NCBI GenBank assembly: GCA_963707075.1
Contig: CAVPOX010000015.1
Span: 744,001 to 808,000, forward strand
Source of the DNA: CAXMQZ01 sp963707075
GTDB lineage: Bacteria > Acidobacteriota > Thermoanaerobaculia > Multivoradales > JAHEKO01
Length of the DNA stretch: 64,000 nt
Direction of reading: 5' to 3'
Shown in pieces: positions 22,692 to 33,373 of the stretch (position 1 is the first letter of the stretch; each line of letters opens with the position of its first letter). Below the pieces are notes generated by a model, which made no database searches, was not told the origin of the DNA, and saw only the letters and a program-made list of their open reading frames with translations. The position numbers and the translations under genes were made by a program.

Positions 22692-23717
22692 ATGACCAAG
22701 ACGCTGCTGCCTGAGCTGACCGCGGTCCCGGGATTGCGCTTCCGGGCCTACGCTGGCGAGGGCGACATCCCGGCCATCGCGGCCCTGTGCAACCTGGTCG
22801 CGGCCAGCCAGGGAGTGACCGTGACCAGCACCGTCGAGCAGACAGCGGTCGAGTTGCGCAACACCCCGAACGTCGACCCCGGCAAGGACTTCATCCTGGC
22901 GTTCGCCGGATCGGAGCTGGTGGCCTATTCGTCGATGAACTGGGCCGACACGAGCGATGGCCGGCGGCTGTATCGCTCACTTGGCTGGGTGCACCCCGGG
23001 TGGCGGCGTCGCGGCATCGGTGCGGCCATGCTCCGCCGCAACGAGGAGCGCCTCACCCGAATGGCATCGAGCCACCAACACACGCTCGAGCCACGGTTGA
23101 TGACCTGGCTTGAGGACGGTGATCTCGGCGGACATGCCCTGTTCGCCGCACGCGGCTACGACAAGGTTCGCGTCTATCACCACATGACCCGCCCCGACAT
23201 GGAGTCCATCGAGCTACCGTCGCTCCCCGCAGGCTTGGAGGAGCGAGTGACCGGGAGGGAGCATCTGCCGCGGCTGTGGGACGCCATGCACGAGGCCTTT
23301 CGCGACCACTTCGGTGGCCATGACCAGTCACCCGAGGCGTACCGCGCCTGGGAGCAGGACCCGAATCTGGATACCCGCCTGTTCGCCGTGGCCTGGGACG
23401 GCGATGAGATCGCCGGCGGCGTCCTGGGCTACGTCGTGGAGGCCGAGAACCAGGAACAGGGCTACCTGCGTGGCTGGGCCGACCCGGTCTTCACCAGGCA
23501 GCCCTGGCGCCGACGCGGGCTGGCACGGGCCATGATGGGCCGCTGCCTGGCGCTGCTGCGAGACGCTGGCATGACCTCCGCGCAACTGGACGTGGATATC
23601 GAGAACGCCAATAACGCATCGACGCTCTATCGCTCCCACCGCTTCGAGACCGACCGGGCATCGACTGAGTGGCACAAGCCCCTGCCACTGTCCAGCGTCG
23701 GCCCGGCTCACGACTAG
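22692..23717 (+). CDS. tandem GNAT acetyltransferase-like protein
   Basis: About 341 residues with two GNAT domains. The first has the acetyl-CoA loop HPGWRRRGIGAAMLRR at about residues 100-115. The second has RQPWRRRGLARAMMGRCLALL at about 270-290, followed by the typical NANNASTLYRSHRFE. This is the layout of MshD-like enzymes, but a mycothiol role cannot be claimed. A GTG at 22662 overlaps the rsgA stop and could extend the protein by ten residues. The gene is intact. Confidence 0.82.
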   Translation: MTKTLLPELTAVPGLRFRAYAGEGDIPAIAALCNLVAASQGVTVTSTVEQTAVELRNTPNVDPGKDFILAFAGSELVAYSSMNWADTSDGRRLYRSLGWVHPGWRRRGIGAAMLRRNEERLTRMASSHQHTLEPRLMTWLEDGDLGGHALFAARGYDKVRVYHHMTRPDMESIELPSLPAGLEERVTGREHLPRLWDAMHEAFRDHFGGHDQSPEAYRAWEQDPNLDTRLFAVAWDGDEIAGGVLGYVVEAENQEQGYLRGWADPVFTRQPWRRRGLARAMMGRCLALLRDAGMTSAQLDVDIENANNASTLYRSHRFETDRASTEWHKPLPLSSVGPAHD

Positions 23718-23802
23718 CCAGGGCCCGGGGCAGACCCGCTCGCACGGGACGCAGCGTGTAGGATTTGCGGCGTTCGGCTGCGTACGGCATCGAGGTCAAG
23801 CC

Positions 23803-24162
23803 ATGAACCAGACCATCTTCGACAGATATGGCGGCTTCGCTACCGTGCGCAAGATCGTTTCGACCTTCTACGAGTACGTGCTCGAGGATGACACCGTCGC
23901 CCCCTACTTCGAGGGCATCGATATGCGGCGCCAGATCGACCACCAATCCAAGTTCATCTCGGCGGTGATGGGCGGACCCGGTTCCTATACCGACGACCAC
24001 CTGCAGCGTGTCCATGCGCGACTCGGCATCGACAGGAAGGCCTTCGAGGTCATCGCCAGCCTGCTCAAAGAGGCCATGGAGGACCACGACATGGCCGCGA
24101 CCGACGTGGACTCGGTGATGCATGAGATCATCGTCCGTGAACACCTGGTCGTCACACGATGA
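23803..24162 (+). CDS. truncated (2/2) hemoglobin, group I-like
   Basis: 119 residues, the normal length of a single-domain truncated globin. MNQTIFDRYGGFATVRKIVSTFYEYVLED is the N-terminal A-B helix region with the group I pattern. Glycines at GGPGSYTDDHLQRVHARLGI include the proximal His of helix F (the second His, HARL). It would bind heme and O2, NO or CO. The stop overlaps the start of a nucleotide cyclase (ATGATG), so the two are translated together, and it is most simply a gas-sensing or NO-detoxifying partner of that enzyme. Confidence 0.92.
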   Translation: MNQTIFDRYGGFATVRKIVSTFYEYVLEDDTVAPYFEGIDMRRQIDHQSKFISAVMGGPGSYTDDHLQRVHARLGIDRKAFEVIASLLKEAMEDHDMAATDVDSVMHEIIVREHLVVTR

Positions 24163-25277
24163 TGGCCGACGATCCGGTGGCACAAGGTCCTCCGCCGGGC
24201 GGTCCGGAGGCGATCGCCGCCACCGCGGATGAGCCCGTGACGCTCCCCGGCCTGGCTCTACGTTCCATCGGCACCGCCGTCGCCATCGTAGATCCGGCCG
24301 ACTGGCGCATCCTCTTCGAGAACGGCCTGTTCTTCGAGTGGTTCAGTCCCGATGCGGATGCTGACGCCCCGCTTGGCGGTCGCGTCGAAGGTCTCGACCT
24401 GACGGCCGTCAGCGAGAAGCTCGAGCGGGGCCGCCGTTACGTCTGGGAGACCGAGATCAGCGCTGGCGCCCGGACCGTCACGGCCGAGGTCGAGATCCGG
24501 CGCCTCAAGCATGAGGAACGGGAGCTGGCGCTCTTCGAGGCGCGCAACATCAGCAAACGCAAGGAGGCCGAGTACCTGCTCGACTCCTACTCGCGCATGG
24601 CTGAGAAGAACGCTCGAGACCTGCAGCGGGAGAAGGAACGAGCTGAGAAGCTGCTGTTGAACATCATGCCGCGCGCGGTGTACGAGGAATTGCGCGACTA
24701 CGGCTCGACGACGCCCCAACGCTTCGAGTCCGCCAGCGTGCTCTTGCTCGACTTCGTGGGCTTTACCAATATGGCCATCGCCAATGACCCCACCAGCACC
24801 ATCGCCGAGCTGAATGACATCTTCAGCGCCTTCGATCGCATCGTCGAGCTGTACGGCTGTGAGCGCCTCAAGACCATGGGCGACGCGTACATGGCCGTCT
24901 CCGGCCTGCCCGAACAGAACCCCGATCACGCCCTCAATATCGCCAAAGTAGCGCTGCGCATGCGTCGCTACATCGAACGCCGCAACAGTGCCCACCCGGA
25001 GGCATGGCGTTGCCGCATCGGTATCCATAGCGGCCCCATCATCGGCTCGGTGGTCGGCGTCCAGAAGTACGTCTACGACATCTTCGGTCCCGGCGTGAAC
25101 ATGGCCGCACGCATGGAGTCGTTGGCTGAGTCGATGCAGATCGTCGTCAGTTCTGACACCTGGGCGCTGATCCGGGACGAGTTCAACTGCTCTGACCTTG
25201 GCGAAGTCGAAGTCAAGGGCTTCGGCACACAGAGCATCTACTCACTCGATGCCGAGGCATCCGGCCGCTTCGCCTAG
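24159..25277 (+). CDS. class III adenylate cyclase with N-terminal PAS-like domain
   Basis: 372 residues, intact and probably cytosolic, since no membrane segment is seen. A PAS-like domain covers about residues 30-130 (GTAVAIVDPADWRILFENGLF). The coiled coil ARDLQREKERAEKLLLNIMP follows, a linker familiar from guanylate-cyclase-type proteins. The cyclase domain has metal-binding Asp in LLLDFVGFTNMA and GDAYMAVSG. The base-selecting pair is Lys in RLKTMGD and Asp in YDIFGPGVN, the adenylate type; guanylate cyclases have Glu and Cys there. The transition-state Asn and Arg are present in VNMAARM. cAMP is the expected product. It overlaps the globin gene. Confidence 0.93.
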   Translation: MMADDPVAQGPPPGGPEAIAATADEPVTLPGLALRSIGTAVAIVDPADWRILFENGLFFEWFSPDADADAPLGGRVEGLDLTAVSEKLERGRRYVWETEISAGARTVTAEVEIRRLKHEERELALFEARNISKRKEAEYLLDSYSRMAEKNARDLQREKERAEKLLLNIMPRAVYEELRDYGSTTPQRFESASVLLLDFVGFTNMAIANDPTSTIAELNDIFSAFDRIVELYGCERLKTMGDAYMAVSGLPEQNPDHALNIAKVALRMRRYIERRNSAHPEAWRCRIGIHSGPIIGSVVGVQKYVYDIFGPGVNMAARMESLAESMQIVVSSDTWALIRDEFNCSDLGEVEVKGFGTQSIYSLDAEASGRFA

Positions 25278-25284
25278 CCGCGAC

Positions 25285-25923
25285 CTACCAGGGCAGGCGC
25301 CGATGCTCGGCTACCAGTTGTAGCCACGGCTTCTCGCGTCCGATGGTCGACTGCGGGCCGTGGCCGGGAAGCACGGCCAAGCCATCTTCGAGCGTGCTCA
25401 AGCGCGCCAGCGAGTCGACCATCTGCTCATCGTCGCCTCCCGGCAGGTCAGTCCGGCCCCAGCCGCCTGCGAAGAGCGTGTCCCCAGTGATGAGTACGCC
25501 ATCCTCGTTGCTCAGGAGACAGACCGAACCTTCGGTGTGCCCGGGAGTGTGCAGCACCGTGAGCTCGATGTCACCGAAGCGGATGCGAGACCCCTCGGCG
25601 AGGTCCAGCGCCGGGATGCTGGGCGGGATCGGGAAGGGTGCCGACATCGCGTCCGGCTGCTCCAGGCCGTGCTTGTCGGCCTTGTGCGCCGCCAGCGTGG
25701 CACCGGTTGCGATGATGACCTCGGCGTTGTCACCGATGTGGTCCCAGTGACGATGGGTGCTGACGACGAAACGCAGGGTCCAGCCCTCGTCGCCCAGCTG
25801 CTTCGTGAGCCAACGCACTGAGGGTGTGGCCGTGTCGATGGCGACGGCCTCGCGCGTGCTTACATCGACGAGCACCCAGACGTTGGTGGCGATGGGGCCC
25901 GTGGTCATCTGCAGTACCTTCAT
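25285..25923 (-). CDS. metallo-beta-lactamase-fold hydrolase, glyoxalase II-like
   Basis: 212 residues, intact. The dinuclear-metal motif STHRHWDHIGD (HxHxDH), the later HTPGHTEGS and LITGDTLFAGGWGR (bridging Asp) and the C-terminal LPGHGPQ complete the ligand set. Such small enzymes cleave thioesters such as S-lactoylglutathione-type adducts. It converges on the cyclase gene with a 7-nt gap. Confidence 0.88.
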   Translation of the reverse strand: MKVLQMTTGPIATNVWVLVDVSTREAVAIDTATPSVRWLTKQLGDEGWTLRFVVSTHRHWDHIGDNAEVIIATGATLAAHKADKHGLEQPDAMSAPFPIPPSIPALDLAEGSRIRFGDIELTVLHTPGHTEGSVCLLSNEDGVLITGDTLFAGGWGRTDLPGGDDEQMVDSLARLSTLEDGLAVLPGHGPQSTIGREKPWLQLVAEHRRLPW

Positions 25924-26006
25924 GTGGTGAGCATAACCGATCGCCGCATCGGTCTTCGATGGCTACGATGACCGTGACACGCGATCGACAGCGTCGAGGA
26001 GGCCAC

Positions 26007-26759
26007 ATGTCCGACGAGCTTGGATTTCGGTTCACCTGGTACGGCCACTCTGCCGTCCACATCGAGAGCGACGCGGGCCGGCACATCCTGATCGACCCCT
26101 GGCTCCGCAACCCCAACTCCCCGACCTCGCCTGAGAGTATCCAGCGCTGCGACGTGATGTTGGTGACGCACGGGCACCACGACCACTTCGGCGCCTTGCC
26201 GGGCGAGGTCAGCGGTGCCGATGCCATCACCATCGCGCGGCGCACCCGCCCAGCCTGGCCAGCCATCCACGAGCTCAGCCTGTGGCTGGACGCACAGGCA
26301 ACGGGCGCCGACGTCATCGGCATGAACAAGGGCGGCACCGTGTCGCTCGAGGGCATCAGCATCAGCATGGTCTCCGCCGATCACTCTGCCGGCGACTTCG
26401 ACGCTGATGACGAGGTGCCGCTGTACTTCGGCGAGCCAGTCGGCTTCGTTATCGAGCTCGAGAATGGCACCCGCATCTACCACGCCGGCGACACGGCCCT
26501 GTTCGGGGACATGCGCCTGATCGGCGAGATGCACCGACCGGACGTCGCCTTCCTGCCCATCGGCGGTCACTTCACCATGGATCCGCCCGCTGCGGCCCGA
26601 GCTGTCGAGCTGGTCGGCGCTGCCGCAGTCGTCCCCATCCACTACGGCACGTTCCCGGTGCTGGCTGGCACGCCGGATCAACTGCGTGAAGAGCTGGCCC
26701 GCCTCGGTCTCGGCGATGTCCGAGTCATCGCGCCGGATCCGGGAGATCTCGTCAGCTGA
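26007..26759 (+). CDS. UPF0173-like metal-dependent hydrolase (MBL fold)
   Basis: 250 residues, with ATG 26007 preceded by AGGAGG. It begins with the short UPF0173 strand TWYGHSAVHIE. Metal ligands lie in VTHGHHDHFG, HAGDTALFGDM and FLPIGGHFTMDPPAAA, then PIHYGTFPVL. Family members have broad, poorly defined hydrolase activity. The gene is intact and stands alone between divergent and convergent neighbours. Confidence 0.88.
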   Translation: MSDELGFRFTWYGHSAVHIESDAGRHILIDPWLRNPNSPTSPESIQRCDVMLVTHGHHDHFGALPGEVSGADAITIARRTRPAWPAIHELSLWLDAQATGADVIGMNKGGTVSLEGISISMVSADHSAGDFDADDEVPLYFGEPVGFVIELENGTRIYHAGDTALFGDMRLIGEMHRPDVAFLPIGGHFTMDPPAAARAVELVGAAAVVPIHYGTFPVLAGTPDQLREELARLGLGDVRVIAPDPGDLVS

Positions 26760-27705
26760 CCTTGGCGGCGTTCCCGCCGCCGGGCGACCACACCACCACA
26801 CCATCACGCATGGGGCTCCAATCGAGCGCCCACATACCGTCCTGTTCCCTGGCGCGCTCGGACACGAGTGCCTCCAGTCGCTGCGCCTTGGGGGAGCCGG
26901 CTCGGAGCCAAAGCTGCCTGTAGGAGGCTTCCAGCAGCTCCGTGCGAGTGGGATAGCCCCACGTCGAGCGTTCCACCAGGGTGACGCTGGGTCGTGCGCC
27001 TCGTGCCAGCAGCAGGGCCACCAGCTCCGGCAGCATCGGTGGCGCCTCCCGTGGCTCACCGTGGATCTCCGGCCAGAGCAAGTGTCCCGGGGTGGTGGCC
27101 GAGCCCTGTCGCATGATGGCGACGCAGCGCCGTGAGGCCGCGGCCTCGGCTGCGTCAAGGAAGGCACCGAGATCCTCGACCTCATAGCCGACGTGTGCCA
27201 TCAAGGCGACGTCTACGTCGGGCGCAGCGTCCGCTTCCATGGGCCATTCGCCGTCGTAGATGTTGACGTTGTGGATGCCGTGCCGTTGCATGCCGTCGCG
27301 TAGCACCGTCAGCATCGCCGGCGACGGCTCGACGGCCTCCACCCGCCACACCTTGAGCGCCAGTGGCAGGGTGTAGCGTCCGCCACCCGCGCCGATGTCG
27401 AGCCAGGTGTCGCGCGGCCGCGCCAGGTCGAGCAGGACATCCAGAGCAGGCTCGTCGGTGCGGAATGGATCCTGGCTGAAGCGCTGCGCCATCGGGGCGT
27501 AGTCGTCGGCTCGTTCCTCGGCCTCGCTGCATCGAATGCGCTGTTCGCGGCGCACCCGGACCTGTGCGGCCCAGGCTTCGCTGGCTTGCCGTGCGCTGGT
27601 CGCTTCGGGGTGTGATCCGAGGTATGTGGGCTCGCCATCGATCGAGAGTAGCGCGTCGTGTGTGGCGCCAGCGTTTACGCCCGGCTGACATTGGCCCTGC
27701 GCCAC
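26752..27705 (-). CDS. SAM-dependent methyltransferase (class I)
   Basis: 317 residues, intact. Motif I WLDIGAGGGRYTLPLA is at about residues 100-115, motif II VEAVEPSPAM binds the ribose of SAM, and VDVALMAHVGYEV is motif IV. The 90 residues before the fold form a helical cap with several Arg and Glu. The substrate is unknown. The stop overlaps the end of the convergent UPF0173 gene by eight bases. Confidence 0.82.
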   Translation of the reverse strand: MAQGQCQPGVNAGATHDALLSIDGEPTYLGSHPEATSARQASEAWAAQVRVRREQRIRCSEAEERADDYAPMAQRFSQDPFRTDEPALDVLLDLARPRDTWLDIGAGGGRYTLPLALKVWRVEAVEPSPAMLTVLRDGMQRHGIHNVNIYDGEWPMEADAAPDVDVALMAHVGYEVEDLGAFLDAAEAAASRRCVAIMRQGSATTPGHLLWPEIHGEPREAPPMLPELVALLLARGARPSVTLVERSTWGYPTRTELLEASYRQLWLRAGSPKAQRLEALVSERAREQDGMWALDWSPMRDGVVVWSPGGGNAAKVS

Positions 27706-27734
27706 GCGAAACCGCCGAGGCTATGCTCGCCTGC

Positions 27735-28426
27735 GTGAAGACCATCCTCGTCGTCGACGACGAACGCAACATCATCGAGCTCGTGCGGCTCTATCTCGAG
27801 CAGGCCGGTTTCGCCGTCGTGGAAGCGCGCAACGGGCAGGAAGCGCTGGATCAGCACGACCGCGTCGACCCGGACCTCATCGTGCTCGACCTGATGCTGC
27901 CGGTCATGGACGGCATGGAGGTCACCCGCGAGGTTCGCCGCCGTGGTGAGACGCCGATCCTGATGCTGACGGCGCGGAGTGAGGACATCGACCGCATCGT
28001 GGGCCTCGAGGTCGGCGCGGACGACTACCTGACCAAGCCCTTCAATCCACGCGAGATGGTCGCTCGCGTCAAGGCCATCCTGCGCCGCTCCGACCCGGCC
28101 CTGCGTGGCGCGCGGCCCATGGACGTCGGCGACCTGCGCGTCGACCCGCGCCGCCGCGAAGCCTACGTCGGGGATCGGCGGCTGGAGCTGCGACCGCGCG
28201 AGTTCGAACTGCTGGCGGCGCTCTGCCCGTGATCCCGGCGTGGTGTGGAGCCGCGACGACCTGCTCTCGTCGGTCTGGGGCACCGATTTCCCCGGTGAGA
28301 CGCGCACCGTCGACGTCCATGTCTCGGAGCTGCGGCGCAAGCTGGGTGATGAGGCACCGCCCATCGAGACCGTCAAGGGCGTCGGCTATCGCCTGGTGCC
28401 GCCACCTCGAGCACGGCGGCGGGTGA
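27735..28426 (+). CDS. OmpR/PhoB-family response regulator
   Basis: About 230 residues. The receiver domain has acidic DD in LVVDDERN, the phospho-acceptor Asp in IVLDLMLP and the conserved Lys in LTKPFNP. The winged-helix DNA-binding domain ends with RTVDVHVSELRRKLG and VKGVGYRL. One indel near 28228 breaks the wing domain. A GTG start at 27735 is preferred, and ATG 27723 is an alternative. The stop overlaps the kinase start as GTGA, so the two form a coupled two-component pair. Confidence 0.93.
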
Positions 28427-29988
28427 GCACACTCCGCGGCCGCATCGGCGTGGCCCTCGTGGTCTTCGGCCTGACCACGCTCCTGGTCGTCGGCGGCTCG
28501 CTGTGGGTGGCCCTGCGCGATCTGCATCGAGACGCGTCGCTGGGTTCGCTGACGGAACTGACGGTGCCCTACGCCGGCGTCGTCCGCGGCAACTGGTCCC
28601 CGGTCGCGGCCATGCGCCAGTCCGGGTCGATCTCGGCCGCACCGGGATCGTCGATCGATCCGCGGCAGGGCAGCGCGGAGACGCGATGACGAGGCCTTCG
28701 CTGCCTTCGTGGAGGAGGATCCAGGATGAGCATCGACGCGCGCCGGCATCTCGGTGCTCCTGCATCCAGGATGCCAGTCCTCGTTCGTCCGCAACGCGTG
28801 AAGCGGACACGCCCACTCGCCTGGCCAGCGATGCCAGCCTTCGAGACCGGCCTGCATCCGGGCCAGGTGACCACCGGCGTGACCACGAGCATCGACGGCA
28901 TCGGCGACGTGCTCTACGCGGCCACGCCGATCCGGGAGGCGCGTCCGCGACGCGTCGTCGCCGCTCCTGGTGCTCTGCCCGGACGGACGACTCAGCCGAG
29001 CTGGCCACCGCGGACCTGCTGCGTGCGCTGACCATCGCGGCGCTGTTCCTGCTGGTCATCGGCATCCCCATCGCGGTGGGCCTGAGCCAACTCGGTCACC
29101 CGTCCGCTGCGCCGGCTGGCGACTGCCGCCGAGACGGTGGCTGCGGGCCAGGTGCCGGAGCCGCTGCCGACGGCCGGCCCCGCCGAGGTGGCTGACGCCA
29201 GCGCTGCCTTCAACGCCATGGCCGCCGAGGTCGATGCGACACGCCAGGCTCAGCGACAGCTGCTGGCCGATATCCGTCACGACCTGCGCACGCCCCTGAC
29301 GGTCATCGGCGGATTCTCCGAGGCGCTCCGGGACGGCACCGCCACCGGAGATGCCGCGGCCGAGCGCGCCCGAGGCCATCTCGGACGAGACCGGGCGGCT
29401 GGAGCGCATGCTGGACGATCTCGACCATCTGACGGTGCCGGCGACGCCGGGCCGCCCACTGCGCCTGGAGTCACTCGACAGCCTCGAGCCATCGCCCGGG
29501 CAGACGGTCGCGCGCTTCGAGGCAGAGGCGACAGGCCCAGGGAGCAGACGCATCAGCCTGGCGGCGCGCAGCGACCGAGCGCGTTCCGGTTGCGGACCGC
29601 GATGCGCTCGACCGCATGCTCGGCAATATCGTCGTCAACGCGCTGACGCCATGCACCATCACCGGGCGGCCATGCGATCATCGAGGTCGAGCGTATCGGA
29701 CCCGCGCAGGCGACCCTCGGCTGGACGCGGCCACCAGGCGTCAACGTGGCCGTCCGTGACGACGGGCCGGGCATCCCCGCTGCGCGCGCTGCCCCACGTC
29801 TTCGATCGCTTCTATCGGGCCGATGCCTCGCGCACCGACCCCGGCTCGGGCCTCGGCCTCGCGATCGTGCGTGACCTCGCCGAGGCACTTGGCGGTCGCG
29901 CCTTCGCCGAGAACCCCAGCGGTGGCGGCGCGCGCGTCGGAGTCGTGCTGCCGGCGGGAGCACGGGCGCCCCAGCACCTGCCGTGTAG
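28423..29988 (+). CDS. sensor histidine kinase (frameshifted)
   Basis: About 520 residues. A first membrane helix (VALVVFGLTTLLVVGGSLWVAL) and a second (ALFLLVIGIPIAVGL) flank an extracytoplasmic sensor region of roughly 190 residues with no clear fold. HAMP follows, then HisKA with the phospho-acceptor in IRHDLRTPLTVIGGFSEAL. The ATPase has N-box DRMLGNIVVNAL, G1 VRDDGPGI, F-box HVFDRFYRAD and G2 GSGLGLAIV. Frames change at about eight places. The restored stop is near 29988. It is the partner of the upstream regulator, and its signal is unknown. Confidence 0.9.
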
Positions 29989-30038
29989 CGCCTGGTCACG
30001 CCCGTACGAGCTGAGTCTGATGACGGCATGATGGACAG

Positions 30039-31711
30039 GTGACCAGCCACCCGAGCCCGCAGTCATCCCGGCCCGCCCCGTGCGTGGCCGTCAAGGAGCC
30101 GTCGCCAGCCCACATCACCTGGCCACCGCAGGCCGGGCTCGCGACGCTGCGGTCAGGTGGCAGCGCGGTCGATGCAGCCATCGCCACCAACGCCGCCCTG
30201 GCCGTCGTCGCCGGCCACAGTTGCGGCCTGGGTGGCGATGCCTTCTGGATCATCTGGGATGCCGAGCGCTCGGAGGCGGCCACGCACTCAACGGCAGCGG
30301 CCGTTCGGGCAGCGGCGCCTCGATCGAGGCGGTCCACGACGCCGGCCACGCCCAGATGCCGGAGCGTGGACCGTGGTCGATCAACGTGCCCGGGGGCCGT
30401 CGATTCCTGGGGAACGCGCTCACCGTCGCTTCGGGCGACTGACTGGGCGACCTCTTCGAGGTCGGCCATCGACCTGGCCGAGGGCTTCCCGGCGCGGTGG
30501 CTGGCTCGATGCGGTCGAGCGCGGCGGTCGCGCGTCTTCGGGGACGACGGGCGACTGGGCACAGCTCTATCGACCCGACGACCGGCCTGGCAACCCGGCG
30601 AGATCGTGCGCCTGCCGGCTCTGGCCGCGACCCTGCAGGTGCTCGCCGCCGAGGGCGCCGAGCGGCCTACATCGGCTCCATCGCTGACCAGCACGGCTGC
30701 CTACTTCGCAGTCCCGTCGGCGTACCCATCGACGCCGCCGACCTCGCCGCACATACCTCCGATTGGGGCGACGCCCATCAGCCTCGGACTACCGCGACGT
30801 GCACCTCGCTGAGCCACGCACCCAACAGCGTCGGCGTCGTCGCGCTGCAGACGCTGGGCATGCTCGACCGCTTCGCGGCGCCGTCACGCAGTGCCTTCGA
30901 CGGCCGTGGCTGGTCCGATCGCCGACTGGATCCACCTCGGCCTCGAAGCATCCCGGCTCGGCCTCGCGCAACGCGACGCATACGTCACCGACCTGCGCAT
31001 CGATGCCTGTCGACGCGATGGCCGAGATGCTCTCCGACGAGCGTCGCTGCGATGGCCTCGCCGCTCGGATCGATCCCGCTCACGCTGCTGCCGCTCGAGC
31101 CGGATTCGCTGCCGGCCGGGGGCGGCACCGTCTATCTCAGCACGGCTGACCGCTGGGGCGACCTGGTGAGCCTGCTCGAGTCGAACTACCAGGGCTTCGG
31201 CTCGGGCCTGGTCGACCCGGCGACCGGCATCGCCTTCCACGACCGCGGCGCGTTCTTCCGTCTGGACTCCGCGCATCCGAACGCCCTTGCGCCGCGGAAG
31301 CGGACGGCCCATACCTTGGCGCCGGGCATGTTCCTGCGCGACGGCCAGCCCTGGATCGTGCACGGCTCCATGGGTGGCGAGATCCAGCCCCAGGTATTCG
31401 CCCAGTTCGTGTCGGCCGTGGTCGACGGTGGAGCTGACGTGGCCACGGCGGTCGCTGCCCCGCGTTGGGCGGCCGATGATGCGCGACGCAGCATGGCCCG
31501 CTGACGCTGAGCGCAGGTGGAGTCGCGTGTGCCCCGGGCATCGTCGAGGCCCTGCGCGAGAAGGGCCACACGTCGCGCTGCTTGGAAGCCTGGTCTCGAT
31601 CGATGGGCCACGCCCATGCCATCGAGGTCATGCGCGACACCGCTGGTAGCGTGACATCGTTCGCGGCCGGCGCAGATCCACGCTCCGAAGGCCTGGCGGC
31701 GGCGTTGCTGA
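30039..31711 (+). CDS. ggt: gamma-glutamyltransferase (frameshifted)
   Basis: About 555 residues, the family norm. The large-subunit motifs AGLATLRSGGSAVDAAIATNAAL and GHSCGLGGDAFW are clear. The autocleavage/nucleophile Thr opens the small subunit at GGGTVYLSTAD, then LLESNYQGFGSG and SMGGEIQPQVFAQF follow. No signal peptide is visible at the GTG start, so it may be cytosolic, like the haloacid-type relatives. It would hydrolyse or transfer gamma-glutamyl groups. About nine frame breaks occur, one beside TCGATCGATG near 31600. The restored stop is near 31711. Confidence 0.85.
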
Positions 31712-31771
31712 GCGGCCTGCTCGGTATACTCGGAGGTCACCTTCTCCGCCACGCGCAGGAGCCGTCCAACC

Positions 31772-32135
31772 GTGAGTTCCAACGTCAGCCAGAGCTATCC
31801 CTACGGCAGCGAGACCGAAGAGCAGCGAGCCGCCGCTATGCGCCAAGGCGCTCGGCGATTTCGAGGGCTGTCGAGGACAAGATCGTCAGCTCCTCCACGC
31901 CCCTCGGAGAGGTCGGGCCGGCCGATCACGGCGCCCCGGCCAAGTGGTGGATCTGGGTCTGCCCCAAGGATGATTTCAAGGGCGCCTGCACGTCGCGGGC
32001 TATGCGCGCGAGAAGCACGCCCTGTTCACGGTGTGCGACCTGTGTGGCGAGAACGTTCCTGCGCTAGAGCACCCGGCAACGCCGACGCTCGGCGCCAGCC
32101 GGCCGGCCGTGTGCCACCTGAGTCGGATCCGCTAG
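31772..32135 (+). CDS. small hypothetical protein with CxxC motif
   Basis: About 120 residues after joining frames, with GTG 31772 after AGGAG. It contains KWWIWVCPKDDFKG, then AREKHALFTVCDLCGENVPALE. The single Cys and the CxxC pair suggest a small metal-binding (zinc-ribbon-like) fold, with no known function. The restored stop is the TAG at 32133-32135. That CTAG is also the stop of the convergent peptidase gene. Confidence 0.5.
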
Positions 32136-33312
32136 CGGCCGCTCCGCTCGACGGAAGAGGCCAGCCAGCAACGTGATCCGAGGGACGATCGAGTCCAGCA
32201 CGACGTGATCGTCGGCCGTATGGGCACCGCCCGCGATCGGCCCGAGGCCGTCGAGCGTCGGAACGCCGAGCGCCCGAGGTGGTGTTCGCATCCGAGCCAC
32301 CACCGGTCGCGGTGTCGCGCAGCCCGAAACCCAGGTCCGTCGCGACAGCCACGGCCGTTCGATCAGCGGCGCCGAGGCAGTGCCCTTCTCCATGGGCCGG
32401 TGTGCGCGCTGATCTCCACCTCGCAGCTCGTATCGGGCACATTGATGTCGTCAGGATGGCGAGGATGGCTGCCGTCGCCGCCTCCTGTGATGCCAGGTCG
32501 GGGCACGCATGTCGATCGAGCATACGGCCTCGTGCGGCACGATGTTGGGGCGGGTGCCGCCGCTGATGCGCGCCCACGTTCACGAGTACGCCCGTCCCAG
32601 CGTCCGTTGAGCTCATGCGAGCGATGGTCTTGTGGGCCGCCTCCAGCAAGGCGTTGCGGCCCTTCTCCGGCTCGACGCCGGCATGCGCCGCACGACCAGC
32701 GATCGTGGCATGGAAATGCATCATGCCCTTGCGCGCCGAGACGATGTCGCCGTTGGCACGTGCGCCTTCGAGCACCAGGGCCGCATCGGCCTGCTGGGCC
32801 AGCTGCTCGATGATGGGCGTGCTCGAGTGGTGAGCCGAGTCTCCTCATCAGGATTGGCGACCATAGATGAGCCGTGCCCACCGGCAGCCATGCGCTCGCC
32901 GTCGGCACCGTCGCTGCGGAGTGCCTCGACGCATGCAGCCCGAGCAAGCAGGCCGGCCTTCATGTCGCCGGCACCGGGTCCGTGGATCGCGACCATCGCG
33001 TAGCTCGAATGGACGCTCGGCGATGGTGCCCGTCTCGAAGACGGTATCCATGTGACCGATCAGCATGACCGTGGGCCCGTCGCGTGCCCTTCGAACGTCG
33101 CCACGAGGGTGTCGCCGTAGCGTACGTGGGGATGACGCACGCACGGCTGCCGCCGAGCTGGGTCATGCGCTCCGCGATCCAGTCGGCGACGCCGTCAACG
33201 CCAACCTTGTCGTAGCTGCCCGACTCGATGTTGACGAGGTGCTCGAGCTCGCCGAGGATAGCGGGCATGCGTCGCTCGACCGCATCGGTAGTCGCGCCAG
33301 TCGATCGGGCAT
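32132..33312 (-). CDS. M20-family metallopeptidase (CPG2/ArgE type), frameshifted
   Basis: Zinc-dependent amidohydrolase or carboxypeptidase, about 390 residues. ATG 33312 starts MPDRLA. The metal motifs LIGHMDTVFETG and GPGAGDMKAGLLA, and the catalytic NPDEET, match glutamate-carboxypeptidase relatives. The lid/dimer domain has GRAAHAGVEPEKGRNAL, and the end LGVPTLDGLGPIAGGAHTADDH supplies the last zinc His. It would remove a C-terminal glutamate or an acyl group. At least eight frame breaks are present. Confidence 0.88.
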
Positions 33313-33373
33313 CGTCGTCGGTTCATACGTTGCGAGTCTATGGCCTCAGGTCGCGGGCGGTAGCATGGTCGCG

